Assembly (NCBI RefSeq): GCF_025146565.1
Contig: NZ_CP102258.1
Location: 62,001-126,000 of the forward strand
DNA from: Bacteroides eggerthii
GTDB lineage: Bacteria; Bacteroidota; Bacteroidia; Bacteroidales; Bacteroidaceae
Direction of reading: 5' to 3'
Length of the DNA: 64,000 nucleotides
The first letter of the stretch is position 1; each line of letters starts with the position of its first letter. Below, piece by piece: positions 44,066-51,652 of the stretch. Made by a program: the position numbers and the translations under genes. The notes beneath the pieces are model-generated. The model saw only the letters and a list, made by a program, of their open reading frames with translations. It did not search any database and had not been told where the DNA came from.

Positions 44066-45111
44066 AAATTATAGGATTTTTGAGTGTAGAAACGACATAC
44101 TAATAACCAAAAAATAATAGACACACCACCAACAGACGAGAATGTGTTTTCTACAAACCCACTAACCAAAACAGCTAAAATGACGGGAAAGTAGATGTAT
44201 AGTTCTTTAAAGCAGCGAGTGACGCTAAAATAGAAATTGACAAAAAAGAATAATAGTCCTGTAATTCCTCCTGTAAAAAAAAGCATCCATAAAGAACCAT
44301 CCATAGGCCCATCCGGAAGCTGTACTCCTATCAACCAGTTCAATTTTGTCATCATTCCCAAGACACCGGCATATATGCCAAGTCTGCCAGAGGTAAGGAC
44401 ATCTATATCTTTAAAATCAGACAAATTTGCTATCAAATAAAAATTGACAAGAAAAAACAACACCGGCAGAAATGCTACACAATAACGCATCCACTTTTTA
44501 AATATTCTCCATTTTACCATAAAATGAACCAATATCAAAACAATACTCCCTATCAACATCATTCGTGATAAGCAGTAATTATAGGAGATGATAGCTATCC
44601 AAAGTAAAAATAATACTAACAGAGAATTTCTCTTAAAACTTATAAAGATGATATAAGCGTTTACTATCAATGAAAATATAAATCCGCCAAATGTATTAGG
44701 ATTATTAAAGCCATAAGTTCGGGCAGCACCTTTTCCGGTTAAATACCAAATTTCTTGATTGATAGTCAGAATATCCAATTCTCTCAACAATGTCAAAAAC
44801 AAAAAGCCAATTAACAGTAATGACAAATTTATGAATGCAAGAGTTTTAATCGGAAATTTACGAAAAAGATAAACACAAAGGAATATATCCAACAATGCCA
44901 AGATTTCCCTATTGTATATCATTATAGGAAACAATAACCCAACAAAAAGGAATTTTTTCAGGTAATGGCTATAATCTATTGCCAAAAGAAGCAACAAATT
45001 TATGGTAAGTGTCAGAATAAGCGTATCATTATCTCCTATGCCACCTACAAAAGTTCTAACATTCAGCAAGCAAAGAGAAAAAACACATAGCGATAATCGG
45101 AATGATTCCAC
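44062..45111 (-). CDS. O-antigen/capsule polymerase-like membrane protein (Wzy)
   Basis: 349 residues with about ten hydrophobic helices and one larger loop around residues 230-275 (L-T-S-G-R-L-G-I-Y and N-W-L-I-G-V-Q-L-P-D-G-P-M-D-G). The topology and loop placement fit Wzy polymerases, which join lipid-linked repeat units at the periplasmic side. Sequence identity in this family is always low, so the call rests on topology and on position among glycosyltransferase genes. It starts 2 bp after the GT32 gene. Confidence 0.78.
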   Translation of the reverse strand: MESFRLSLCVFSLCLLNVRTFVGGIGDNDTLILTLTINLLLLLAIDYSHYLKKFLFVGLLFPIMIYNREILALLDIFLCVYLFRKFPIKTLAFINLSLLLIGFLFLTLLRELDILTINQEIWYLTGKGAARTYGFNNPNTFGGFIFSLIVNAYIIFISFKRNSLLVLFLLWIAIISYNYCLSRMMLIGSIVLILVHFMVKWRIFKKWMRYCVAFLPVLFFLVNFYLIANLSDFKDIDVLTSGRLGIYAGVLGMMTKLNWLIGVQLPDGPMDGSLWMLFFTGGITGLLFFFVNFYFSVTRCFKELYIYFPVILAVLVSGFVENTFSSVGGVSIIFWLLVCRFYTQKSYNL

Positions 45112-45113
45112 CC

Positions 45114-45884
45114 TTACTTGATCAGATTAAAAGATTTTACAATAGCAGAAATCTTATGTGCAACATCCTTTCCCACAATCTTTGACACAAGTTTAAAAAG
45201 TATTTGCCTTGTACCATGCCACGATGCCGCATAATGATGAATAGACCGCGTATTGTCAGTGATATTCATCTCATTTGTTTGATAGTTTACCGGACAAAAA
45301 TATTCTTTCGGATAAATCCACACATCCGCCACACATTGCATTTCATTCACATTCTTCAGCCCCTTTGCCGAGAGCAATTCCGTTGTATATTCTACCACTG
45401 TCTTGAGATTCAGCCCTCCATTGGAACGCAAGAAATGAAGTCCGGCATACAGGCCGAGGATTTCCGCATACAGGCCAAGGCCCGGATTGCAGCCCAGGCC
45501 AAGGCCCGGATTGCAGCCCAGGCCAAGGCCCGGAGCGACTGCTAACGCAGTCGCTCCGGGCTTCGCTTCATTCTCGCACCCCATAAACGCTCCACGTTCT
45601 ATAATATCATCAATAGATTTAATCACCTCCACATCCGTATCGAAATATATTCCACCATGATGATACAAAATATAGAACCTTGCATAATCACTCACAAAAG
45701 CATACTTCCGGGCTTCATAAGCCTCTTGGGTATAGGGGATGATGTTTACATCGAAATTATCTTCGTTCCACTCTTTTATCTCATAACCGGGAAGGAACTT
45801 CTTCCACGACTCAATGCACTTCACTGCAAACGGTGGAAGAGGATTTCTTCCGAACCAACAATAATGAATAACTTTAGGTATCAT
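45114..45884 (-). CDS. GT32-type glycosyltransferase with internal duplication
   Basis: 256 residues. The N-terminal I-P-K-V-I-H-Y-C-W-F-G and the later I-Y-F-D-T-D-V-E-V, a DxD motif, mark the GT32 (capsular/TcdB-like sugar transferase) family. Near residues 120-140 an eight-residue unit G-L-G-L-G-C-N-P is present twice in tandem, followed by a third partial copy. Related proteins as I recall them carry a single copy. The DNA of this stretch is far richer in G and C than the rest of the gene and carries a perfect 15-bp palindrome. The frame stays open, so the gene looks intact, but the loop near the active site is longer. It is the first capsule gene after the cassette. Confidence 0.85.
   Translation of the reverse strand: MIPKVIHYCWFGRNPLPPFAVKCIESWKKFLPGYEIKEWNEDNFDVNIIPYTQEAYEARKYAFVSDYARFYILYHHGGIYFDTDVEVIKSIDDIIERGAFMGCENEAKPGATALAVAPGLGLGCNPGLGLGCNPGLGLYAEILGLYAGLHFLRSNGGLNLKTVVEYTTELLSAKGLKNVNEMQCVADVWIYPKEYFCPVNYQTNEMNITDNTRSIHHYAASWHGTRQILFKLVSKIVGKDVAHKISAIVKSFNLIK
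45471..45561. repeat. 24-bp tandem duplication and 15-bp palindrome inside the GT32 gene
   Basis: A 24-bp unit lies at 45471-45494 and again at 45495-45518, with a 15-bp partial copy at 45519-45533. Directly next to it, 45528-45542 and 45547-45561 are perfect inverted copies around a 4-nt TAAC loop. The whole piece is GC-rich in an AT-rich gene. Confidence 0.9.
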
Positions 45885-45933
45885 AGCATCACAATTCCAT
45901 TTACAATCAATCTATCTTTTTTCGCAGTTATCG

Positions 45934-46184
45934 CTATCCCTTTACCAGCCCCATCCAGAACTCCCTGAATTCTTCTTCCGTCATTGCGCGGCGCAGGCAT
46001 GCCAAAAGTCGCAGCAGGCTGTCGTGCCTCGACCCTCTTCCCTTTTTATTTTTTGGTAGGTGTAGGGACTTATCCCTGCTTCTATGCATAAGTCAATCTG
46101 GTGAATACCCAAACGGTTACGCACTGCTTCAATCTTTTTTCCCCAGTTAAGAGGGGTAATGACATCATTTGTTAGTTGTTTCAT
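45934..46184 (-). pseudogene. XRE-type regulator gene broken by a frameshift
   Basis: The first ~48 codons encode a helix-turn-helix start: W-G-K-K-I-E-A-V-R-N-R-L-G-I-H-Q-I-D-L-C-I-E-A-G-I-S-P-Y-T-Y-Q-K-I-K-R. The frame then runs into an unrelated tail and stops at 45981. In another frame the sequence continues sensibly as D-S-L-L-R-L-L-A-C-L-R-R-A-M-T-E-E-E-F-R-E-F-W and stops at 45934-45936. A single indel near 46025-46040 restores one protein of about 80 residues. It lies head-to-head with the VirE_N gene, so it was probably the regulator of that cassette. Confidence 0.75.
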
Positions 46185-46220
46185 GTTAACGTTATTAAAT
46201 TATAATAAATTATTGTATCA

Positions 46221-46244
46221 GGATTACACCTATACGTGTAATCC
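46221..46244. promoter_or_regulatory. Palindromic operator-like site between the XRE remnant and the VirE_N gene
   Basis: GGATTACAC (46221-46229) and GTGTAATCC (46236-46244) are perfect inverted 9-mers with a 6-nt spacer, in the 113 bp divergent gap. TAACTTCG just after it is close to a -7 motif for the rightward gene. The place and symmetry suit a dimeric HTH regulator. Confidence 0.55.
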
Positions 46245-46297
46245 ACTACGGATTATTCTCTCTAACTTCGCCGGAAATTTCAAAACCAAAAGAAATA

Positions 46298-46951
46298 ATG
46301 AACGAATGTAAAATGTCACTGTTCCAAAACCCCATCGCACCCCAGCGAGACCCGCAGGGACGAATCCTAAAAGCTGCCACACTGACTCCCGCCATGGAGG
46401 TGACTCCTGCCGATGTGTATCAACTCATCACCTGCAACGAACCGTTGCGCCTTGCCACCTTACAGGTGCGGAACGCCGCCGACATACGCGCCGCCAAAGC
46501 CTCCCTGTTGCCCTACGTCACTCCCTGCGGCGTATTCACCCGCCGCAACTGCCGCTCGTTGCTGAAAATCTCCGGACTGGTAGTGGTGGACATCGACCAT
46601 TTGGACTCCCTCCAAGAGGCCGAGCAGATGCGCCGGACACTCTTCGATGATCCGTTCCTATGTCCCGTACTCTGCTTTGTAAGTCCCGGCGGACGGGGAG
46701 TGAAAGCCTTTGTGCCCTATCGGCAGGAACATGCCGCCGATGCCGCACAAAATGCCGCAGAAAGCATGTATTGGGCAATGAACTACGTAGAGATGGCCTA
46801 CGGAGGCGATACGCAAGACAAGCCCACAGGCAAAGGCGTGGACACTTCGGGCAAGGACATCGTGCGTGCCTGTTTCCTGTGCCATGATCCCGAAGCCTTG
46901 TTCAGAGAACAGAAAAACCCTCTTCCATGCCCCATAAATCACAACTTATAA
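46298..46951 (+). CDS. VirE_N-domain protein (BT4734/BF3469 family)
   Basis: 217 residues. Residues about 55-190 form the VirE N-terminal domain, including S-G-L-V-V-V-D-I-D-H-L-D-S, V-S-P-G-G-R-G-V-K-A-F-V-P-Y and V-D-T-S-G-K-D-I-V-R-A-C-F-L. The acidic V-D-I-D pair and the GGRG-x-K loop resemble archaeo-eukaryotic primase folds. These proteins are common next to capsule loci and mobile DNA in Bacteroides, and their role is unknown. The DUF3987 gene follows at once, and in other genomes the two can be one polypeptide. Confidence 0.82.
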   Translation: MNECKMSLFQNPIAPQRDPQGRILKAATLTPAMEVTPADVYQLITCNEPLRLATLQVRNAADIRAAKASLLPYVTPCGVFTRRNCRSLLKISGLVVVDIDHLDSLQEAEQMRRTLFDDPFLCPVLCFVSPGGRGVKAFVPYRQEHAADAAQNAAESMYWAMNYVEMAYGGDTQDKPTGKGVDTSGKDIVRACFLCHDPEALFREQKNPLPCPINHNL

Positions 46952-46959
46952 ATCACAAC

Positions 46960-48750
46960 ATGTTTGAATCATTAGAAAAACTTACGGCTGCCGTCGAAGC
47001 AGCCTGCGCAGACATTGCGCCCTCCTATGCCGAATACGTACAACTCGCCATGGCGATAGCCACCGACTGCGGCGAAGGCGGCCGGGCCGACTTCCACCGC
47101 ATCTGCAGCTTCTCACCCAAGTACCAGTCGTCGCATGCCGACCGTCTCTACACCAACGCCCTGAAAAACGGACATGGCAACGTGCACCTGGGCACAGCAT
47201 TTCACCTGGCCCAAACAGCAGGTGTGGACATCCGCGAAGAAAAGCGGGCAAAAGACACAAAAAATGCACTCGATGCAGAGAATGCAGTACCGCCGTTTTC
47301 TCACACACACGCACACGTATCTTATAATGCGGACGGAAACGGACAACCGGACACAACCGACACTGCGGATTGCCGGGAAGAGAAACTTTCAGGAAGCGAA
47401 CCGCTGCTCCCTCTTCCACTGCTGCCCGAAGCCGAATGGCCGGAGCCCCTGCAACACATCCGCAGCTACGGCGCCACAGGAGCACAGCGCGACGTGCTCC
47501 TGCTCGGAGCGCTCACCGTCTTAGGAGCCTGCATGGAGCGCAACGCCCGCTGCCTTTACGGCGGAAAGATGCAGTCGCCCTGTCTCCAGACATTCGTCGT
47601 AGCCCCGTCCGCAGCCGGCAAGGGCATACTGGGCTTTGTGCGTCTGCTGATAGAGCCCATACACGACGAGATACGCCGGCAAGTGGAACAACAAATGAGC
47701 GCCTACAAAAAGGCGAAAAGCAGTTACAATGCCATGGGCAAGGAGCGCAGCAAGGTGGAAGAACCGGAGATGCCGCCCAACAGGATGTTCATCATATCGG
47801 GCAACAACACAGGTACAGGCATCCTGCAGAATATCATGGATTCCAACGGAACGGGAATCATCTTTGAAACGGAAGCGGACACCATATCCACCGCCATCGG
47901 CACCGACTACGGCCATTGGAGCCACACGCTGCGCAGGGCTTTCGACCATGACTTCCTCTCGTACAACCGACGTACGGACCAAGAATACCGCGAAGTCAAG
48001 AAGTCCTATCTTTCCATCCTCATTTCCGGTACTCCGGCGCAGGTGAAGCCGCTCATACCCTCGGCAGAGAACGGCCTGTTCTCCCGCCAGATCTTCTACT
48101 ACATGCCCGCCATACACGAGTGGCAGGACCAGTTTGGTACGCACAACACCGACATGGAAAAACTGTTTACCGCTATGGGCGAAGAATGGAAACGTCAACT
48201 GGATGCGCTGAAACAAGGAGGGCTCTACACCCTGAAGTTCACCGAAGAGCAACAAAATGAGTTCAACAAACTCTTCTCCGCCCTTTTCCTGCATGCCCAT
48301 ACAAACCAAAACGATGAAATGAGCAGCTCCGTAGCACGCATGGCAGTAAACATCTGCCGCATAGCCACCATTGTAGGGCTATTGCGGGGAGACCTCACCC
48401 CCGATGCCGAACTGTCCGCCGACAACCTGAAAGACGGCATCGTTACCCGTTGGGACATCCACCTCTCTCCTGCCGACTTCAAAGCCGTAATCGGACTTGT
48501 GGAACCTCTCTACATCCATGCCGCACACATCCTTTCCTTCCTGCCTCCAACGGAAATAAACCGCCGTACCAACGCCGACCGCGACAGTTTCTTCAACGGC
48601 ATGCCGCCCACCTTCAGTCGTGCGGAACTGTTGGAACATGCTACGGAGACGGGCATCAACGCCAACACCGCACAAAGCTGGCTGCATCGCCTACTGAAAC
48701 ATGGTGCAGTGCAAGAAATGGCAAGCAAAGGCCATTATCGCAAAACCTGA
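46960..48750 (+). CDS. DUF3987-domain protein (primase/helicase-like)
   Basis: About 596 residues from the ATG at 46960. An in-frame ATG at 46927 would overlap the gene before by 25 nt. Residues about 1-85 resemble a primase C-terminal (PriCT-like) helical domain. A low-complexity linker (about 95-150) is encoded by a DNA repeat that recurs inverted after the gene. The DUF3987 domain (about 150-596) has P-S-A-A-G-K-G-I-L as a P-loop-like site, I-F-E-T-E-A-D-T-I and L-I-S-G-T-P-A-Q-V. This suggests an ATPase of replication or plasmid-primase type. It forms a pair with the VirE_N gene. The cellular role is unknown. Confidence 0.82.
   Translation: MFESLEKLTAAVEAACADIAPSYAEYVQLAMAIATDCGEGGRADFHRICSFSPKYQSSHADRLYTNALKNGHGNVHLGTAFHLAQTAGVDIREEKRAKDTKNALDAENAVPPFSHTHAHVSYNADGNGQPDTTDTADCREEKLSGSEPLLPLPLLPEAEWPEPLQHIRSYGATGAQRDVLLLGALTVLGACMERNARCLYGGKMQSPCLQTFVVAPSAAGKGILGFVRLLIEPIHDEIRRQVEQQMSAYKKAKSSYNAMGKERSKVEEPEMPPNRMFIISGNNTGTGILQNIMDSNGTGIIFETEADTISTAIGTDYGHWSHTLRRAFDHDFLSYNRRTDQEYREVKKSYLSILISGTPAQVKPLIPSAENGLFSRQIFYYMPAIHEWQDQFGTHNTDMEKLFTAMGEEWKRQLDALKQGGLYTLKFTEEQQNEFNKLFSALFLHAHTNQNDEMSSSVARMAVNICRIATIVGLLRGDLTPDAELSADNLKDGIVTRWDIHLSPADFKAVIGLVEPLYIHAAHILSFLPPTEINRRTNADRDSFFNGMPPTFSRAELLEHATETGINANTAQSWLHRLLKHGAVQEMASKGHYRKT
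47259..47328. repeat. Copy A of a ~70-bp imperfect inverted repeat (inside the DUF3987 gene)
   Basis: This stretch encodes D-A-E-N-A-V-P-P-F-S-H-T in the linker. Its reverse complement recurs at about 48776-48845 with only a few mismatches and a 2-nt gap over the best 50 bp. Confidence 0.8.
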
Positions 48751-48775
48751 TGCTATGCAGCGCGGACAGGCTATT

Positions 48776-48845
48776 ATTATATAACGCGTACGTGCGTGTG
48801 TGAGAAAACGTCTGCACTGCATTTTCTGCATCGGGTGCATTTTTT
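48776..48845. repeat. Copy B of the ~70-bp imperfect inverted repeat (26 bp after the DUF3987 gene)
   Basis: The minus strand of this stretch can be read D-A-E-N-A-V-Q-T-F-S-H-T, nearly the peptide encoded by copy A. It lies between the DUF3987 stop and the hairpin before the DUF4248 gene. Confidence 0.8.
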
Positions 48846-48886
48846 CGCATCACAGGCATGTTTCCGCAAAGTTCCATTCTACAATT

Positions 48887-48928
48887 CTAAAGTTCTATTC
48901 CACAATCCGGAAGTAGAACTTTAGAACT
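48887..48928. terminator. Terminator between the DUF3987 and DUF4248 genes
   Basis: TTCTAAAGTTCTA and TAGAACTTTAGAA are perfect inverted 13-mers around a 16-nt loop, between two convergent genes. No long T tract is present on either side, so the call rests on stem and place. Confidence 0.55.
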
Positions 48929-48941
48929 CCCGATCCTCCAT

Positions 48942-49163
48942 TCAATATGGTTCTCCCAGTGCATTGTAGATGAGTTGCACCTGTGCAGGAGTATATGTCC
49001 GCACCTTGTCCGAAGGAACCAGCGCATGAAGCTCGCTCCGCAATGTGGGATGAAAATCTATCCATTGGTTCAGCTTGCGGAAAGCGGCTTGCGGACAAAG
49101 TCCCGGACAATAGAGTTGGGCGAGTTCCGTTCGTCCGTAAGTGCGTATTTTGAAAGGTTCCAT
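48942..49163 (-). CDS. DUF4248-domain protein
   Basis: 73 residues: M-E-P-F-K-I-R-T-Y-G-R-T-E-L-A-Q-L-Y-C-P, A-A-F-R-K-L-N-Q-W-I and Y-T-P-A-Q-V-Q-L-I-Y-N-A-L-G-E-P. This is the pattern of the small DUF4248 proteins of Bacteroides, which look like short helix-turn-helix DNA binders. It is convergent with the DUF3987 gene and divergent from the HU-like gene, a stable arrangement beside capsule loci. A minus-strand TATCTTTG at 49194-49201 is its likely -7 element. Confidence 0.82.
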   Translation of the reverse strand: MEPFKIRTYGRTELAQLYCPGLCPQAAFRKLNQWIDFHPTLRSELHALVPSDKVRTYTPAQVQLIYNALGEPY

Positions 49164-49193
49164 TTCTCTTTGTTTTTGAAGTTCTTAGTGTCA

Positions 49194-49201
49194 CAAAGAT
49201 A
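49194..49201 (-). promoter_or_regulatory. -7 promoter motif for the DUF4248 gene
   Basis: The minus strand reads TATCTTTG (TAnnTTTG), 31 bp before the gene. The rest of the 200 bp divergent gap holds a CCGTAA...TTACGG inverted pair near 49257-49275, perhaps an operator for either gene. Confidence 0.5.
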
Positions 49202-49363
49202 GGCAAAAATATTCACATTTCAGCCACTATATGCGTATATAACAGATAGAAACGAACCGTAACGAACCATTACGGACAACCCGGCTTGCACCCCGTTGTA
49301 TCTTCGCATCGTGATCACAAAAGAATTGAAAACCAAGAACTGAAATTTAAAAACCGAAAGAAC

Positions 49364-49837
49364 ATGATTCGTTACAAAAAGTATCAATTTACCGGCGAAA
49401 ACCACCCGTTGAAAGGTTTGTGGTATGCCCGTCCCGTCATTGAAGAAACCTTCGACACCGAAATGCTTGCCAAACACATGGCAAACCACAACACTCCCTA
49501 CTCGGCAGGATTAATCAAAGGGGTGCTCACCGACATGATTGCCTGTACCAAAGAACTTATTCTGGACGGCAAAAACGTGAAACTGGACGACCTCGCCATC
49601 TTCTCCGTAGGCATCGTCAGCAAGAAAGGCGCCGCCTCGGCTGCCGAATTCACCCTCGCCAACAACGTGAAAGGGCTGAAACTCCGCGCACGTGCCACCG
49701 GCGAATTGAGCAACGCCCAAATCAATCTGGAAGGCCAACTGAAAGAGGCCTTCAAATACAACGCGGACAACGGTTCCGGAAACGGCGGAAGCACCCCCGG
49801 CGGGAACGGTGAAGAAGAAGAAAATCCGCTGGGATAG
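49364..49837 (+). CDS. HU-family DNA-binding protein (HU-like, extended)
   Basis: 157 residues from the ATG at 49364; a longer frame back to 49286 is poor in family features. M-I-R-Y-K-K-Y-Q, then N-T-P-Y-S-A-G-L-I-K-G-V-L-T-D-M-I and V-K-L-D-D-L-A-I-F-S-V-G fit the HU-related proteins of Bacteroidetes (HU-HIG type), with a Gly/Asn/Glu-rich tail. Such proteins bind or bend DNA, but the basic arm of true HU is not well kept. It heads the smalltalk-amidase unit. Confidence 0.85.
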   Translation: MIRYKKYQFTGENHPLKGLWYARPVIEETFDTEMLAKHMANHNTPYSAGLIKGVLTDMIACTKELILDGKNVKLDDLAIFSVGIVSKKGAASAAEFTLANNVKGLKLRARATGELSNAQINLEGQLKEAFKYNADNGSGNGGSTPGGNGEEEENPLG

Positions 49838-49898
49838 GCCTTCCGTCCTTAGGACAAACGTAGCATACAATAGTTTATAATTTATAAATCAAATCATT

Positions 49899-50006
49899 AT
49901 GGCAACAAAATCAAAATCAGTATGGGGCATCGTCCTCAAATCTATCATAGCAGTGGCTACCGCGCTGGCCGGAGTATTCGGTCTTACTTCCTGCATGGGC
50001 CGATGA
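49899..50006 (+). CDS. Smalltalk protein (35-residue membrane peptide)
   Basis: A short ATG-started frame: M-A-T-K-S-K-S-V-W-G, then a hydrophobic stretch with I-I-A-V-A-T-A-L-A-G-V-F-G-L-T-S-C. It matches the tiny smalltalk proteins that sit between HU-like and amidase genes in Bacteroides. A single membrane helix ends in a T-S-C that could be a lipidation site. It overlaps the amidase start by four bases (ATGA), so translation is coupled. Its function is unknown. Confidence 0.8.
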   Translation: MATKSKSVWGIVLKSIIAVATALAGVFGLTSCMGR

Positions 50007-50416
50007 GAATCATCACGCTTATCATCATTCATTGTTCGGCCACGCCTCAGGGCGTGAGCCTGAGCTTTGAAGATTGCCGCCACGACCACATCTTCCACCG
50101 CAACTTCCGCGACATCGGCTATCACTTCTACCTGACACGCGACGGAGAAATTCACCGCGGACGTCCGTTGGACAAAATCGGTGCGCATTGCCAAGGTCAC
50201 AACAGACATTCGATAGGTATCTGCTACGAAGGAGGACTGGACAGCAACCATAAACCCTCCGACACCCGCACACTACCGCAGAAAGCCTCACTGGTAGCTC
50301 TGCTGCGCGAGCTGAAACAAATGTTTCCGAATGTGTTGGTGGTGGGACATCACGACTTGAATCCGATGAAAGAATGTCCTTGCTTCGATGCGGTGACGGA
50401 ATATAGGGGGCTTTAA
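50003..50416 (+). CDS. N-acetylmuramoyl-L-alanine amidase (Amidase_2, zinc)
   Basis: 137 residues from the ATG at 50003. M-R-I-I-T-L-I-I-I-H-C-S-A-T-P holds the first zinc-ligand His. R-D-I-G-Y-H-F-Y, G-A-H-C-Q-G-H-N and V-V-G-H-H-D-L-N-P-M-K-E-C-P-C-F hold the remaining His and Cys ligands, as in T7-lysozyme-like amidases. No signal peptide is present; export may rely on the smalltalk peptide made just before it. It cleaves the bond between muramic acid and L-Ala. It converges on the capsule glycosyltransferase gene. Confidence 0.9.
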   Translation: MRIITLIIIHCSATPQGVSLSFEDCRHDHIFHRNFRDIGYHFYLTRDGEIHRGRPLDKIGAHCQGHNRHSIGICYEGGLDSNHKPSDTRTLPQKASLVALLRELKQMFPNVLVVGHHDLNPMKECPCFDAVTEYRGL

Positions 50417-50444
50417 AAAAGCTCCCTATTATTTAATCTGGCAA

Positions 50445-51650
50445 TTATCTCATGCATGCCATTTCCACAATATATTCAGCACATTTTTCCGGTGCCCAAT
50501 ATTCTTCATATTTATCAATAATAGCTTGCTTTCTAATAGGAGGAAGTGACTTAATCCTTTCTTTTATGGCATCATAGTCAACTTCAGCATCAGGTAAATA
50601 TCCCATAGCCCCCATTTCCACTACTTCATCACCAAATGGGCGATACCACTTAACGGAAAGATTATCTGTAGCAATGGCCGTACCACATACGAAACTGTCC
50701 ATGAAACGTCCAGGAATACTCATGCGGTAACCTGAAATATTAATATTATACTGAAACTTTGCCACATGTTTAGAAAAATCCTCAAAAGGAATCACAAGTG
50801 ATGACTGTATCTTGTTCCCCTTGTCCGAAAAGCCACGCTCTATAATTCGGGCGTCATAACCTTCACCCAAGGCCTCCAGTATGGTAGCTATTTTTGCCCG
50901 TTTCTCATTGGGATGGTTCATCCTTTCGCCATAAACCGAAAGAATATCTGCTTCCCAATCAAAATCCGGATTCTTTTTACACCCTGAAGGTTCCGGCCCT
51001 TTAGCATTTCCAAAATAGCACATTGCTTTACCTGATTGTGGAACATTACGTGCCGCTAAAAGATTTTTGTACGCAGCATCAAGAGCCTTGAAAGAACTCC
51101 CTCGCCCCATACTCCTCACTGCTAAAAGTAATGGTTTTATCTTATTCTTATATACTATAACCTCAGGACATTTTTTTCGTTCACCTCTTAAAGAATATTT
51201 ATTTATCCCCTCTACATAATCATAATCAGTCCAAGGAATACATACATTACCCAAATAAAAGCCCTCTTTACTAAATTCTTCAGGGCACTGTATCTTGAAA
51301 TATATATCTCTTTCCCTCAGATCTTTACTTGAAAATAAAAACGGAGCATCAGCAGAATCTATACAAAAAGACTTTCTTTCATCTCTAATCTTTACATACC
51401 CCCTCAACAAACTTTTATTTTTCGGATCATATTTTCCCAGCCTCTTCATTACGATAAAACGCAATTTATAAACCAACTTTGCCAATGGCCAAAAGAGATT
51501 GCTCATAAGCATCCGTTGCGTCATTGAGGTTCTGTACTTCAAGACGATTTTCCCTTTTTTCTCCATTAGCATAAAGCCATAAAGAAACCATTGATAATAA
51601 TCAATCCTGTTAGATACATTTGTCAATACAACTTCAGGGATATTTTTCAT
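50445..51650 (-). CDS. Putative capsule glycosyltransferase, GT-B-like
   Basis: 401 residues, no clear family. Towards the C-terminus, I-S-G-Y-R-M-S-I-P-G-R-F-M-D-S-F-V-C-G-T-A-I-A-T-D and later K-C-A-E-Y-I-V-E-M resemble the nucleotide-sugar half of GT-B enzymes such as those ending in Glyco_trans_1-like domains. No membrane helix or signal peptide is obvious. It lies 2 bp after the epimerase gene and is the last gene of the promoter-proximal capsule block. A transferase role is inferred from context and weak pattern only. Confidence 0.6.
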   Translation of the reverse strand: MKNIPEVVLTNVSNRIDYYQWFLYGFMLMEKKGKIVLKYRTSMTQRMLMSNLFWPLAKLVYKLRFIVMKRLGKYDPKNKSLLRGYVKIRDERKSFCIDSADAPFLFSSKDLRERDIYFKIQCPEEFSKEGFYLGNVCIPWTDYDYVEGINKYSLRGERKKCPEVIVYKNKIKPLLLAVRSMGRGSSFKALDAAYKNLLAARNVPQSGKAMCYFGNAKGPEPSGCKKNPDFDWEADILSVYGERMNHPNEKRAKIATILEALGEGYDARIIERGFSDKGNKIQSSLVIPFEDFSKHVAKFQYNINISGYRMSIPGRFMDSFVCGTAIATDNLSVKWYRPFGDEVVEMGAMGYLPDAEVDYDAIKERIKSLPPIRKQAIIDKYEEYWAPEKCAEYIVEMACMR

Positions 51651-51652
51651 AG

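Noticed and set aside
45528..45561. Strong GC-rich palindrome as an intrinsic terminator
   Set aside because: It lies in the middle of an intact open frame, and no T tract follows on either strand.
47521..48309. Open frame of 262 codons on the - strand
   Set aside because: Antisense to the conserved DUF3987 domain and without any recognisable motif.
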